From contig NZ_JWLV01000010.1 of assembly GCF_000808535.1 (NCBI RefSeq), positions 186,001 to 250,000 of the forward strand: a stretch of DNA of 64,000 bases, written 5' to 3'. The translations under genes were made by a program, and so were the position numbers. Position 1 is the first letter of the stretch. The number at the start of each line of letters is the position of its first letter. Source of the stretch: Vibrio sinaloensis (GTDB taxonomy: Bacteria > Pseudomonadota > Gammaproteobacteria > Enterobacterales > Vibrionaceae). Shown in pieces: positions 48,779 to 57,796 of the stretch. Under the pieces are notes generated by a model, which ran no database searches, was not told the DNA's origin, and was given only the letters and a program-made list of their open reading frames with translations.

Positions 48779-49369
48779 TCACCAATTAACAAGGTAATTG
48801 GTCAGTAGATTGTCGATAAGTTCTTTACCATCGATTGGGTCTGCGGCGAAAAACTTGTCATCAACGCTTAAGAGCGTGATTCCATGCACACCAGACCATA
48901 ATACGCGACTAGCTTTGAGAACTTCATCTTCACTGCGCTCTGGTGCCAGCACTCTAAGTAAGTGTTCGAGCATCCCTGTCATGCTATCGATACGTTGAGA
49001 TTGCCATTCGGGCAACGCCTCACCATTCATATTGTGCTCGAATATTAGCTGCCATCGATGAGGGTGCTTTTGCGCAAAATCGTGATAACAATACGCCAAT
49101 TGGTAGAGTGCTGTTTTGTGGTCAACACTGCCGCCGACGACATTTTTTGCCTCTTCCGACAACTCGTCTAGCGTTTGAGCGACAACGTGAAGCAACAACA
49201 AATTATAGTTACCAAAAACATTGACTAGCGTACTCGGTACATAGCCGATCATGTTTGCTATTTTACGCAGACTTAGCTCGTGGTAGGAGTTTTGTTCCAA
49301 AAAGTCCTTCACAGTATCGAGAGTGAGTGCGATAAGTTGCTCGCGAGTATGATCGTTGCGTCGTGCCAT
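48779..49369 (-). CDS. TetR-family transcriptional regulator
   Basis: This 196-residue protein has an N-terminal DNA-binding domain (about 5-55: REQLIALTLDTVKDF then LSLRKIANMIGYVPSTLVNVF). The C-terminal part, with QRIDSMTGMLEHLLRVL and SRVLWSGVHGITLLS, resembles the WHG-type TetR ligand domain. ATG 49369 (MARRNDHTREQ) is chosen because it places the HTH normally. It lies immediately upstream of the MFS-acyltransferase gene and probably is co-transcribed with and controls it. Confidence 0.82.
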   Translation of the reverse strand: MARRNDHTREQLIALTLDTVKDFLEQNSYHELSLRKIANMIGYVPSTLVNVFGNYNLLLLHVVAQTLDELSEEAKNVVGGSVDHKTALYQLAYCYHDFAQKHPHRWQLIFEHNMNGEALPEWQSQRIDSMTGMLEHLLRVLAPERSEDEVLKASRVLWSGVHGITLLSVDDKFFAADPIDGKELIDNLLTNYLVNW

Positions 49370-49561
49370 GGTAATTACAGTAAAATGAACAATGTTCGAT
49401 ATTCTAATGAGCCACACCCTGTAGCGTCAACTAACAGAAGGCAAATTTGCAATATTCTGATACATGTGTGGCGGAGTATTTAGTTTGCTTCTTTCTAACC
49501 AACCCTTATTATAACAAGATAACTACAAACTCTTATCTTGAAAGAACCCGAAAGGATAACT

Positions 49562-50440
49562 ATGAAACGTTTGTTTTCTCTTGTTGCTCTACTGATGGTT
49601 TCTGTGGCAATTACGCCAATCGCAGAAGCTAAAAAGTTTGGTGGTGGTAAGTCTTTTGGCAAAAGCTATAAAACTGCTCCTGCGCCTAAACAGCAGCAAC
49701 AAAACACCAACACGGTTGGTAAAGACCAAACCACTAAAACTCAAAGCTCAAGCAAAAAAGGTCTAATGGGCGGCTTGCTGGGTGGTTTATTGGCTGGTGG
49801 TCTGCTCGCAGCTTTCTTTGGCGGTGCGTTTGAAGGTATCCAGTTTATGGATATTCTCATTATCGGTCTGATCGCCTTTGTCATCTTTAAGTTGATGCGC
49901 GGCATGCTCGGAGCCAAACAAGGCAGCATGAATCAGCAGCGTCAACAGCCAGCATTCGGCGGCTCTGCGCCTAAGTTCGAGCAGCCTAATGTACACAACT
50001 TCGAGCAACCTCAACAACCGGGTTCTCAAGGTGGTTTTGGCTTTGGTTCGCAAACCGATGTGCCGCACAACTACCCACCGGGTTTTGACCATGCAGCGTT
50101 TATCAACGGATCTCGTGAGCACTACCGTATCCTGCAAGGTGCTTGGAACCACAATCAGTTGGACACAATCGAAGAGTACGTTTCTCCAAGTTTGTTCGCG
50201 GATCTAAAATCAGAGCGAGCGAAACTTGAGGGCGAGCAACATACTGATGTTATGTATGTTGATGCAGAAATTGTTCGTGCCGATTACGATGCTTCGAAAG
50301 CACAGCTCAGCCTTCAATTTAGTGGTCGTTACCGTGATGCCGTCGAAGGCATTGAAGAAGATATCACTGATATCTGGCACTTGGAGCGTGATCTTACTAC
50401 GCCGAATGCGCCATGGTTGATCGTTGGCATTCAAGGCTAA
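49562..50440 (+). CDS. Tim44-like domain membrane protein
   Basis: This 292-residue protein has a signal-like N-terminus (MKRLFSLVALLMVSVAITPI) followed by a Gly/Lys/Gln-rich linker and a Gly-rich hydrophobic region (GLMGGLLGGLLAGGLL) leading to a membrane helix (MDILIIGLIAFVIFKLM). The C-terminal 130 residues form a Tim44-like domain (FINGSREHYRILQGAWNHN). Bacterial relatives are of unknown function. ATG 49562 is chosen because it starts the signal segment. It has its own terminator. Confidence 0.8.
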   Translation: MKRLFSLVALLMVSVAITPIAEAKKFGGGKSFGKSYKTAPAPKQQQQNTNTVGKDQTTKTQSSSKKGLMGGLLGGLLAGGLLAAFFGGAFEGIQFMDILIIGLIAFVIFKLMRGMLGAKQGSMNQQRQQPAFGGSAPKFEQPNVHNFEQPQQPGSQGGFGFGSQTDVPHNYPPGFDHAAFINGSREHYRILQGAWNHNQLDTIEEYVSPSLFADLKSERAKLEGEQHTDVMYVDAEIVRADYDASKAQLSLQFSGRYRDAVEGIEEDITDIWHLERDLTTPNAPWLIVGIQG

Positions 50441-50457
50441 CATTGACTGATAACGGC

Positions 50458-50488
50458 AACGCCCGAGCTTTTCGCTTGGGCGTTTTTG
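50458..50488 (+). terminator. Rho-independent terminator after the Tim44-like gene
   Basis: The stem ACGCCCGAGC / GCTTGGGCGT (one G-T pair) has a TTTTC loop and is followed by TTTT. Confidence 0.8.
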
Positions 50489-50596
50489 TTTGTAGCCTAA
50501 GCTGAGCAATTTTAGGCATGGGTAATTTAGATTGTTCAGTGGAGCGATTACTTGGTAGTATTTTTACACACCAACAATCATAACAAGGGTAGTAAA

Positions 50597-50914
50597 GTGG
50601 CTGAATTTAAATACAAAAACCTGTCTCAAGAAGAACAAGATAAGCTAGACGCCGCGACATTTCGTCGCTTGTTGGCACACCTTGATGAAAATAAAGATGT
50701 GCAAAATATCGACCTGATGATTCTTGCGGGTTTCTGCCGTAATTGCTTTAGCAAATGGTACAAAGCAGAAGCGGATAATCAAGGTCTTGATTTGGATATT
50801 GATGACGCGCGTGAACGTGTTTACGGCATGACTTACGATGAGTGGAAACAAAATCATCAACCGAAAGCAACGCCAGAGCAGCTTGCAGCCTTCGAAGCTC
50901 GTCAGAAGAAGTAA
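50597..50914 (+). CDS. DUF1244 family protein
   Basis: This 105-residue protein belongs to the DUF1244 family, recognised from LMILAGFCRNCFSKWY and VYGMTYDEWKQ. The start is GTG 50597, with AAGGGTAG upstream; an earlier ATG 50552 would add an unlikely N-terminus. The conserved CRNC pair may bind a metal. No function is established. Confidence 0.78.
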   Translation: MAEFKYKNLSQEEQDKLDAATFRRLLAHLDENKDVQNIDLMILAGFCRNCFSKWYKAEADNQGLDLDIDDARERVYGMTYDEWKQNHQPKATPEQLAAFEARQKK

Positions 50915-50940
50915 CGTTTCTTAGAGTACAAATAATAAAA

Positions 50941-50972
50941 AAACAGCCCGCTAAGTGAGTGGGCTGTTTCTG
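50941..50972 (-). terminator. Terminator shared by convergent genes
   Basis: The stem AAACAGCCC / GGGCTGTTT, extended by GCT/AGT, is followed on the minus strand by seven Ts. It ends the cysteine-synthase-like gene and may also stop the DUF1244 transcript. Confidence 0.8.
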
Positions 50973-50988
50973 TATGTGGAGTCTGATT

Positions 50989-52083
50989 TTATTCAGTGAT
51001 TGGACCGCAGCATGCAGCTTCAACGCAGCCTTTCGACTGAATAATTTCAAGTTGTGCTAGGTAAGGCTGAATGTCGCCAATGTTCTCTTTTACCCATTGT
51101 GCATTGTAGTAAGTGTCTAGGTAGCGTTCACCAGAGTCACATAACAACGTTACGATTGATCCTGTTTCACCTCGTTGCTTCATTTCACATGCAAGCTGAA
51201 GAACCCCGTATAAGTTAGTACCTGTTGATGCACCGACTTTACGGCCGATCAAGCCAGACAACCAATGGGCAGTTGCAACGCTTGCAGCATCGGGGATTTT
51301 GCGCATTTCATCGACCACACCAGCTATAAAACTAGGCTCGACACGAGGACGACCGATCCCCTCAATTTTGCTGCCGTTTTCGCCTTTAAGCTCTGCGTTT
51401 CCAGAATTGAAATAATCAAAGAAAACGGAGTTCTCTGGGTCAACGACACACAGTTTTGTATCGTATTTTTGATAGCGGATAAAGCGGCCAATGGTAGCAG
51501 AGGTTCCCCCTGTGCCAGGGCTCATGACAACCCAACTTGGGATTGGGTGATCTTCGAGCTTCATTTGGCTAAAGATGGAGTTGGCAATATTGTTGTTCCC
51601 ACGCCAGTCTGTTGCGCGCTCGGCGTAGGTGAATTGATCCATATAGTGACCGTTTAACTCTTTCGCTAAGCGACGAGATTCATCATATATTTGGTCTGAA
51701 CGGTCAACCAGGTGCGCCTTACCACCGTAAAATTCGATCTGTTCTATTTTCTTGCGAGCAGTGCATTTGGGCATGACCGCGACAAAAGGCAAACCAAGCA
51801 ATCGTGCAAAGTAAGCTTCAGACACCGCAGTGCTGCCTGAAGATGCTTCAATGACTGTTGTTTCAGGACCAACCCATCCGTTACAAATCGCATAAAGAAA
51901 CAGCGAACGAGCCAATCTATGTTTGAGCGAACCTGTTGGGTGGGTACTTTCATCTTTGAGATAGATGTCGATGCCTTCAAGCGACGGCAGTTCGAGCTTG
52001 AAAAGGTGAGTGTCTGCTGAACGTTGAAAATCAGCTTCGATTTTTCGTACTGCGTTGTTAATCCAGTTGTGGTCTGTACACAT
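50989..52083 (-). CDS. PLP-dependent cysteine synthase/desulfhydrase-like protein
   Basis: This 364-residue fold-type II PLP enzyme has the PLP lysine in THPTGSLKHRLARSL, the SSGST substrate loop in VIEASSGSTAVSEAY and the phosphate loop in SPGTGGTSATIGRFI. It is a distant CysK/CBS relative and carries a C-terminal cysteine-rich tail (SKGCVEAACCGPITE). The divergent Lrp-type regulator at 52227 suggests amino-acid-responsive control, possibly of cysteine breakdown. The reaction direction is not known from sequence. Confidence 0.8.
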   Translation of the reverse strand: MCTDHNWINNAVRKIEADFQRSADTHLFKLELPSLEGIDIYLKDESTHPTGSLKHRLARSLFLYAICNGWVGPETTVIEASSGSTAVSEAYFARLLGLPFVAVMPKCTARKKIEQIEFYGGKAHLVDRSDQIYDESRRLAKELNGHYMDQFTYAERATDWRGNNNIANSIFSQMKLEDHPIPSWVVMSPGTGGTSATIGRFIRYQKYDTKLCVVDPENSVFFDYFNSGNAELKGENGSKIEGIGRPRVEPSFIAGVVDEMRKIPDAASVATAHWLSGLIGRKVGASTGTNLYGVLQLACEMKQRGETGSIVTLLCDSGERYLDTYYNAQWVKENIGDIQPYLAQLEIIQSKGCVEAACCGPITE

Positions 52084-52226
52084 AACTTGATTCCTCGAAA
52101 ATCGTAGGGTAGTTGTTTTTATCTATGGCAATAATCTACCTCTAAGAAGAGAGAAAAACTTTGCTATTATTGTTTTTAAAATGTCTTATTGGAGAATTAT
52201 TTTCTCCCAATCTGGTAATTTGCAAA

Positions 52227-52685
52227 ATGAATTTAGACAAGATAGATACGCAGATCCTTTCGTTGCTTCAATCCGACGGCACGCTCTCTCTCAATGAGTT
52301 AGCAGAGCACGTGAATCTGACGACAACTCCGTGTTGGAAACGGTTGAAAAAACTAGAAGATGAGGGCTACATAGAGAAGCGAGTCGCGTTGCTGAATGCC
52401 GAAAAGCTCGACTTATCATTTATTGCCTTCGTACAACTGAAGACGAGTGACCATTCACACGAGTGGTACCACAATTTTGTTACCACCGTCAGCGAATTTC
52501 CTGAAGTGATGGAGTTTTATCGTATGGCTGGTGAATACGATTACATGATGAAAGTCTTGGTGAAAGATATGAAGTGCTTTGATGAGTTTTATAAGCGAAT
52601 GGTCAATAGTGTGAAAGGGTTATCGAATGTGACTTCCACTTTTGCTATGGAACCCATCAAATATACGACCGCTTTGCCGATTTAG
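52227..52685 (+). CDS. Lrp/AsnC-family transcriptional regulator
   Basis: This 152-residue regulator has an N-terminal helix-turn-helix ([18 protein letters not shown], then [23 protein letters not shown]) and a RAM ligand domain (about 65-145). The [14 protein letters not shown] form is of the BkdR/CyuR (DecR) branch. CyuR in E. coli responds to cysteine and controls its detoxification, which fits the divergent cysteine-synthase-like gene. ATG 52227 gives the family start. Confidence 0.83.
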   Translation: MNLDKIDTQILSLLQSDGTLSLNELAEHVNLTTTPCWKRLKKLEDEGYIEKRVALLNAEKLDLSFIAFVQLKTSDHSHEWYHNFVTTVSEFPEVMEFYRMAGEYDYMMKVLVKDMKCFDEFYKRMVNSVKGLSNVTSTFAMEPIKYTTALPI

Positions 52686-52700
52686 ACACCGTCAAAAGGT

Positions 52701-52731
52701 TAAGGAGTGACGCATCACTCCTTACATTTTT
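52701..52731 (+). terminator. Rho-independent terminator after the Lrp-type gene
   Basis: A perfect 10-base stem TAAGGAGTGA / TCACTCCTTA with the loop CGCA is followed by a T-rich tract that reaches the convergent tesB stop. Confidence 0.85.
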
Positions 52732-53590
52732 ATTGAGTAAAGCGCATTACGCCTTCTTGTACTGCGGTGGCAACGAGGTGACCCTCTCGATTGTAGATTT
52801 CACCACGCACTAAGCCGCGAGTATTGCTTGCCGTTGGGCTTTCGATGACGTAAAGCAGCCACTCATCCATTTTGAACGGTCGGTGGAACCAGATAGAGTG
52901 GTCAATGGTTGCAACCTGAAAGTTTGGTGTCATCAAAGAGACCCCGTGCGGGTGCAGTGCAGTAACCAAGAATCCCCAATCAGACGCATAACCAAGCAAG
53001 TATTGATGAATCAACTGATTATCAGGCATCTCACCATTTGCCCGAATCCACAAGTACTGTTTTGGTTCCACTTTTTTAGGGTTGAGTGGGTTAACGACTG
53101 TGACAGGCCGCATTTCAATAGGCTTCTCGCCACAGAAGGCTTTCTTGATTTTTTCAGGCAAGTACTCTTCGATTCGTGCCGCTAACTCGGATTCCGACGC
53201 AAAATTCTCCGGCCCTGGAATGTCTGGCATGCTATTTTGGTGCTCGAAGCCCGGCGCTTCACCGTGATAGGAGGCGGTAAGATAAAAAATAGGGCGCCCA
53301 TTTTGAATTGCTTTTACTCGTCGTGTACTGAAGCTTTTACCATCACGAAGGTTTTCCACATCATAGATAATTGGCTTTTCAGGATCTCCAGGATAGAGAA
53401 AATAGCTGTGGAACGAGTGTACGGTGCGCTCTGGCTCGACCGTGTAGCGAGCGGCTGATAACGCTTGGCCGATCACCTGCCCCCCATATACCTGAGGCAG
53501 TCCTAAGTTTTCACTTTGGCCACGAAAAAGACCTTCTTCTAGTTTTTCTAACTGCAACAAATTGAGCAGTTCGTTCAACGGTTTACTCAT
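52730..53590 (-). CDS. tesB: Acyl-CoA thioesterase II
   Basis: This 286-residue double-hotdog thioesterase has exactly the length of E. coli TesB. Recognisable segments are [24 protein letters not shown] near the N-terminus (split as [12 protein letters not shown] and [12 protein letters not shown]), [10 protein letters not shown] and the closing [16 protein letters not shown]. It hydrolyses medium- and long-chain acyl-CoA. ATG 53590 is chosen; the in-frame ATG at 53674 adds an unrelated segment. The tesB-ybaY-atl neighbourhood is the same as in E. coli. Confidence 0.93.
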   Translation of the reverse strand: MSKPLNELLNLLQLEKLEEGLFRGQSENLGLPQVYGGQVIGQALSAARYTVEPERTVHSFHSYFLYPGDPEKPIIYDVENLRDGKSFSTRRVKAIQNGRPIFYLTASYHGEAPGFEHQNSMPDIPGPENFASESELAARIEEYLPEKIKKAFCGEKPIEMRPVTVVNPLNPKKVEPKQYLWIRANGEMPDNQLIHQYLLGYASDWGFLVTALHPHGVSLMTPNFQVATIDHSIWFHRPFKMDEWLLYVIESPTASNTRGLVRGEIYNREGHLVATAVQEGVMRFTQ

Positions 53591-53778
53591 ACGTTGGCCC
53601 TTATTGTTCATGATACCTAACATTTTATGCAATAAGTGATCGTAGAAACAACTGTTTGAGTTAATTGTCAGCAAGAACCAAGTTGCGTAAAGAATCTGTC
53701 AACTGACGAGCGATAGTAATGACAGTTAGATAAACCCTACCTATAATCTGCGTGAATTTACCTTCAGGAGAGGCTTTA

Positions 53779-54204
53779 ATGAAAAAAGCACTATTTGCAA
53801 TAATGTCAGTGGTTCTAGGCGTGGTTTTGGTTGGGTGTCAGTCACCGAGTGAAGAGGTAGAGCAAGCGCAGATTCAATCGATTACAGGTACAGTCGCTTA
53901 CCGAGAGCGAATTGCTTTGCCGGGCGATGCATTGGTAACGGTGACACTTCAAGATGTCTCTCTTGCGGATGCACCCGCGAAAGTAATCGCTAAACACCGT
54001 TTTGAAACAAATGGCGCGCAAGTTCCTTTTGCATTTGATTTGGCGTATGACAGTGCAAAGATTGACCCAAGACACAGATACAGCGTAAGCGCTCGTATTG
54101 AAGTGAATGGTCAACTTCGTTTTATCACGGATACCTCTTACCCAGTGATCACAGATGAAGCTAACAGCGACAACGTTGCGTTGATGCTCATCGGAGTCAA
54201 CTAA
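53779..54204 (+). CDS. ybaY: YbaY-family lipoprotein
   Basis: This 141-residue protein has a lipoprotein signal (MKKALFAIMSVVLGVVLVGC) with the lipobox LVGC, so the cysteine at about 20 should be acylated. The mature part is a small beta domain (ITGTVAYRERIALPGDALVTV) of the YbaY / type III secretion-like fold. The function is unknown. ATG 53779 is chosen because it begins the signal. Confidence 0.8.
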   Translation: MKKALFAIMSVVLGVVLVGCQSPSEEVEQAQIQSITGTVAYRERIALPGDALVTVTLQDVSLADAPAKVIAKHRFETNGAQVPFAFDLAYDSAKIDPRHRYSVSARIEVNGQLRFITDTSYPVITDEANSDNVALMLIGVN

Positions 54205-54226
54205 TCCGAATTTATTGATGGTAGCG

Positions 54227-54529
54227 TTATGGCTGCCATCGATAGACCTTCAAGCTCACCTTTCCATCATTCGTTACGTCGACTCCGTCTTCTATCAAGG
54301 CATTACGTTGACGAACCAAGTCCTCTCCTTTTAATGAGATTCTTCCTTGGCTGTTAATTACTCGATGCCATGGGAGCTTACTTCCAGTTGGGAGTTTATT
54401 TAGGGCTTTGCCAACATGGCGTGCATAGCCAGGATAACCTGCCAGTTTTGCGACCTCACCGTAAGTTGTTACTTTCCCACATGGAATTTGGTGAATTACT
54501 GCAAAGATTTGCATCAGAAATTGGTCCAT
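54227..54529 (-). CDS. atl: Alkyltransferase-like protein Atl (YbaZ)
   Basis: This 100-residue protein is homologous to the DNA-binding domain of O6-methylguanine-DNA methyltransferases (MQIFAVIHQIPCGKVTTYGEVAKLAGYPG, in parts). The active-site cysteine of PCHRVI is replaced by tryptophan (LPWHRVINSQGRISL), as in Atl proteins. Such proteins bind alkylated bases and direct them to nucleotide excision repair. It lies next to ybaY, as E. coli ybaZ does. Confidence 0.9.
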   Translation of the reverse strand: MDQFLMQIFAVIHQIPCGKVTTYGEVAKLAGYPGYARHVGKALNKLPTGSKLPWHRVINSQGRISLKGEDLVRQRNALIEDGVDVTNDGKVSLKVYRWQP

Positions 54530-54579
54530 AATCTTTAAGTCCTAGTTCAGTTTTCCAAGGAATGGAGTAAGGAGAGGGC

Positions 54580-55320
54580 ATGGTATTTTCTACTTTTCAG
54601 TTCTTAATAACAACTTTGTTAGCGATTGTCTGTGCACGTGCGATCAGTTTAAGTGAAGGCGATATTCCTGTTTTAGCTTTACTCATTCCCGCGCTCTGGA
54701 TTTTACCTCAAGGTGGTGTCTCTGGTTTAGTGTTAATGGCCGCGATGACCACTTATGGGCTAACACTTCCTCATCAACCTATCGCCCTGTCTGTTAGCGT
54801 TTGGGTGCTATTCCCGTTACTTATGGTTGTATTCTCAAAACGAAGCAGCATTGGTGTTGTGTTGACCGCTGCTCTCATCGTTTTGACGCTTCAAGTCGGC
54901 ATTATGGTGACACAAGCATCGGGTAAACTGGCTGGCGAGGCCATCGTGACTGTTGTTCAAACACTGTCGGTGATTGCAACATGGTGGGCTGCTGCACATT
55001 GGAGTCGCTCGACAACCCATCGCTGGTGGGCGCTTTTCCTCGTCTTCCCAATGTGGATTGCCGGGCTTCCCTATGCGGCGCTGTTAGCGCTTTGCGTCAC
55101 TGGCATCATGGCATCAATGGAGAGCCTCTCGCGACTTAAGTCCTTCAAGTGGACCAAATTATTATGCTGGACGTTACCAACGGTTGGTTTCGCGGCTTTA
55201 GTTGTGTCTCCCAACATCGATGTTCCTAACCCTGTTTTTGTTGTCTGGCTTTGCTTATTGGGCACCGCATGGATGACAGATTATATTTTACGCAGTGCGG
55301 AAGAAGAGTCAGGCATATAA
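54580..55320 (+). CDS. Integral membrane protein of unknown function
   Basis: This 246-residue protein is almost wholly hydrophobic, with about eight membrane segments and few charged loops. It starts MVFSTFQFLITTLLAIVCAR. It may belong to the membrane-bound MASE-like or permease-like groups, but I do not recognise a family. ATG 54580 has GGAGAGGG upstream, a strong ribosome site. It is divergent from atl and upstream of the diguanylate cyclase gene. Confidence 0.6.
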   Translation: MVFSTFQFLITTLLAIVCARAISLSEGDIPVLALLIPALWILPQGGVSGLVLMAAMTTYGLTLPHQPIALSVSVWVLFPLLMVVFSKRSSIGVVLTAALIVLTLQVGIMVTQASGKLAGEAIVTVVQTLSVIATWWAAAHWSRSTTHRWWALFLVFPMWIAGLPYAALLALCVTGIMASMESLSRLKSFKWTKLLCWTLPTVGFAALVVSPNIDVPNPVFVVWLCLLGTAWMTDYILRSAEEESGI

Positions 55321-55552
55321 ATAGTCAATTATGGCTCCCATTATATGCAGTTGGCATATTCACTTATGTGTGTCAGAATTGCGCATTATTTGCTCACCTT
55401 AACAAGTGATGTAAAAACTTAACATTTCAAGTGGTTCATTGTTCACTAATTTCCAACGGAAGGAACAACAGTGTTTGAACGTTTGTTATTTTTTCCATCA
55501 TATAGGCAGAGTCGTGTAGAAATCATAATTATTCAGGTAGGATTCGGCTAGG

Positions 55553-57562
55553 ATGGCTTACTTTTGGCGCGTGTGGTGCATATGTTGTTTTGTGATGTAT
55601 GCGCACTCGGCGGTAGCGAGTACGAAATATAAAGTGGCGATGGAAGCGGACGATGTTGTGACTCGTATTCTATTTGATGCCATTTCAGATAAATTTGGAC
55701 TTAACGTCGAATACGTCTATTACCCAAGTTTTAGCGCGATACTCAACGCAGTAAAGACGTCGGATGCTGATTTCGCCGCAAATGTGACCTTCACCGACGA
55801 GAGAGCACGTGATTTTGAATTTACTAGCCCAACCAACATAGAGTACACGTATCTCTACAGTCTAATTAATGCCGATCTAGAGCAGGTCAGTATAGTAGGC
55901 GTGCCCGCCGGAACGATATACAAACAACTGATAGCAGCGAACTATCCATCCATTGAACTGATCGAATACACCGGCCATGAACATGCGAAGTCTTTAATTG
56001 AGTCTCACCAAGTTGATGGTGTGGTTGATGCAATTAATCAACTCAAGCCAATGCTGCTTGCTGGATTCGACGCTCAACTTCTAAATCATCAGTTGATGAT
56101 CAAACCTGTCTCAATTATCTCGCCGAAAAACACGCACATGCCTCTGCTGACGAAAATTGAAGATTATGTACATAGCGCCGAGGTACAAAAACAACTAAGA
56201 GAAGCGGTAAAACAGTACCAATTTGACCTCCGAAGGCAGGCACTCCGTCAATCCGTCATCGACAGCAATATCAACTACCAGAAGCCCCTTAGAGTCAAAA
56301 TCGAGGATATTGGTCAGTTCGCGAGCTATCACCCTAATGGAGTTATATCAGGAATCACGGCAGATGTTGTGCAGCAAGCTTGCGCAATTTTAATGCTGTC
56401 GTGCGACATTGTAAGTACAAAGGGTGAGTCTTGGGAAAGCATGTACCACGATTTAATTGATCGGAAAATTGATTTGTTGTCTCCGATGGCGATATCGGAG
56501 AGTCGCAAAAACATTGCCTACTTCTCTGCTCCCTATTATTTCCCAAAAGCGATCCTAGTGAAAAGGGAAGGGTATAAAGCGGACGTTTACAGCAACGTGT
56601 CTGAACTCATCGCGGAACGAATCGGTGTGGTTAGAGACGACTTCTACCAAGAATTACTTTCACAGCGACTACCAAACAAAACACTGCATGCATTTTCGAG
56701 CGATGATGAGCTGTTTGATGCATTACTTAATGAGGAAATCGATTATTTGGCGGTGAGTCGCGCCAACTTCAACAAACGATTACGAGATTCTGACTATGTC
56801 CTGCCTTTAGTGGAAGAGTCTTTGATCGGCAGCTATTACGAGTCACCGATCGCAATTGGGTTTGCGAAGAATGAGCTCGGTGCTTCTTTAGCCCCTTTGT
56901 TTACTCGAGCCCTTAAGATGATAGATGTCGAGAGAATTGTGTCTCAATACGATTATCAACCAAATTGGAAAGCGACACTTCAGGCTGAACAAGCCTTTTC
57001 TCGTAAAAGCCAAATTCTATTTATGTTAGTGCTTGGCTTTTTGGTGGTGGTGGCGATGTACTTGCACAGTCAATCAAACACCGACAACTTGACTCGCCTT
57101 AAGAATCGTCGAGCGCTGAAGCAAAAGTACCGCAGTGGTGTAAACGGTGATGAAACTCTGATTTATCTCGATGTGAATAAGTTCAAGCAAATCAATGATA
57201 CCTATGGGCATGAAGTGGGTGATCAAGTACTGCGCTGTGTGAGTGGTCATATTGAACGGTGTTGGCATGGTAGTAGCTACCGTATTGGTGGGGACGAATT
57301 CGTTCTGGTTGGAAAAATAGACCCACCTCGTCTTGCCCAGTTAAAACAGAGGTTGAGCACGATTCCATTTGTGTCGCACGACCGAAGCCTTTCGTTTAAC
57401 GTGTCTTTGGCTTTTGGGGCTTCTGTAGCGGGGCGATCGTTTATGAGTTTACAAGAAGTCATGCACCAAGCCGATCTAGCAATGTATGAGCATAAACATG
57501 CGCGTAGTGATTACGTTAAAACGAAAGAGACCCGCTCAAAAGTTGTTTGTTTGAACCAATAG
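55553..57562 (+). CDS. Diguanylate cyclase with two periplasmic solute-binding domains
   Basis: This 669-residue protein has a signal sequence (MAYFWRVWCICCFVMYAHSA), two family-3 solute-binding-like domains (about 25-225 and 235-480), one membrane helix (about 491-511: ILFMLVLGFLVVVAMYL) and a GGDEF domain (about 515-660). The active site is RIGGDEFVLVG, intact, so c-di-GMP synthesis is likely. No RxxD inhibitory site is seen at the usual spot before GGDEF. The two periplasmic domains suggest sensing of an amino acid or similar ligand. Confidence 0.88.
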   Translation: MAYFWRVWCICCFVMYAHSAVASTKYKVAMEADDVVTRILFDAISDKFGLNVEYVYYPSFSAILNAVKTSDADFAANVTFTDERARDFEFTSPTNIEYTYLYSLINADLEQVSIVGVPAGTIYKQLIAANYPSIELIEYTGHEHAKSLIESHQVDGVVDAINQLKPMLLAGFDAQLLNHQLMIKPVSIISPKNTHMPLLTKIEDYVHSAEVQKQLREAVKQYQFDLRRQALRQSVIDSNINYQKPLRVKIEDIGQFASYHPNGVISGITADVVQQACAILMLSCDIVSTKGESWESMYHDLIDRKIDLLSPMAISESRKNIAYFSAPYYFPKAILVKREGYKADVYSNVSELIAERIGVVRDDFYQELLSQRLPNKTLHAFSSDDELFDALLNEEIDYLAVSRANFNKRLRDSDYVLPLVEESLIGSYYESPIAIGFAKNELGASLAPLFTRALKMIDVERIVSQYDYQPNWKATLQAEQAFSRKSQILFMLVLGFLVVVAMYLHSQSNTDNLTRLKNRRALKQKYRSGVNGDETLIYLDVNKFKQINDTYGHEVGDQVLRCVSGHIERCWHGSSYRIGGDEFVLVGKIDPPRLAQLKQRLSTIPFVSHDRSLSFNVSLAFGASVAGRSFMSLQEVMHQADLAMYEHKHARSDYVKTKETRSKVVCLNQ

Positions 57563-57615
57563 TGGTTACACACTAAGCAGTTGAATCAAAAACACCATTT
57601 TTTCGGTGATTCTGC

Positions 57616-57644
57616 TTGAAATAACATAGGGGATGGCAGATAAT
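57616..57644 (+). promoter_or_regulatory. Promoter of ffs (SRP RNA)
   Basis: TTGAAA (57616-57621) and GATAAT (57639-57644) are 17 bases apart, a near-consensus sigma-70 promoter. The GC-rich discriminator CCTCGC after the -10 is typical of stable RNA genes. A leader hairpin CCTTAGC / GCTAAGG (57654-57670) precedes the mature RNA. Confidence 0.75.
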
Positions 57645-57683
57645 CCTCGCACTCCTTAGCACAGCTAAGGAAACAAAATCTAT

Positions 57684-57787
57684 GGAGGCCCTGGTCCTCC
57701 CGCAACAATAGCTCGTGAACTCGGTCAGGTCCGGAAGGAAGCAGCCGCAGCGGGTGACTTGTGTGCCGGGATGTGGCTGGGGTCTCC
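57684..57787 (+). ncRNA. ffs: 4.5S signal recognition particle RNA
   Basis: The conserved SRP domain-IV core GGTCAGGTCCGGAAGGAAGC (57723-57742), followed by AGCC, and the matching GTGTGCCGGGATGTGGCTGG are present. The ends pair: GGAGGCCC (57684-57691) with GGGTCTCC (about 57780-57787), with one G-T pair, so the RNA forms the usual long hairpin. It is the RNA of the signal recognition particle with Ffh. A terminator hairpin follows. The downstream side of ffs carries the Tn7-like element. Confidence 0.95.
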
Positions 57788-57796
57788 GCCCATCTG

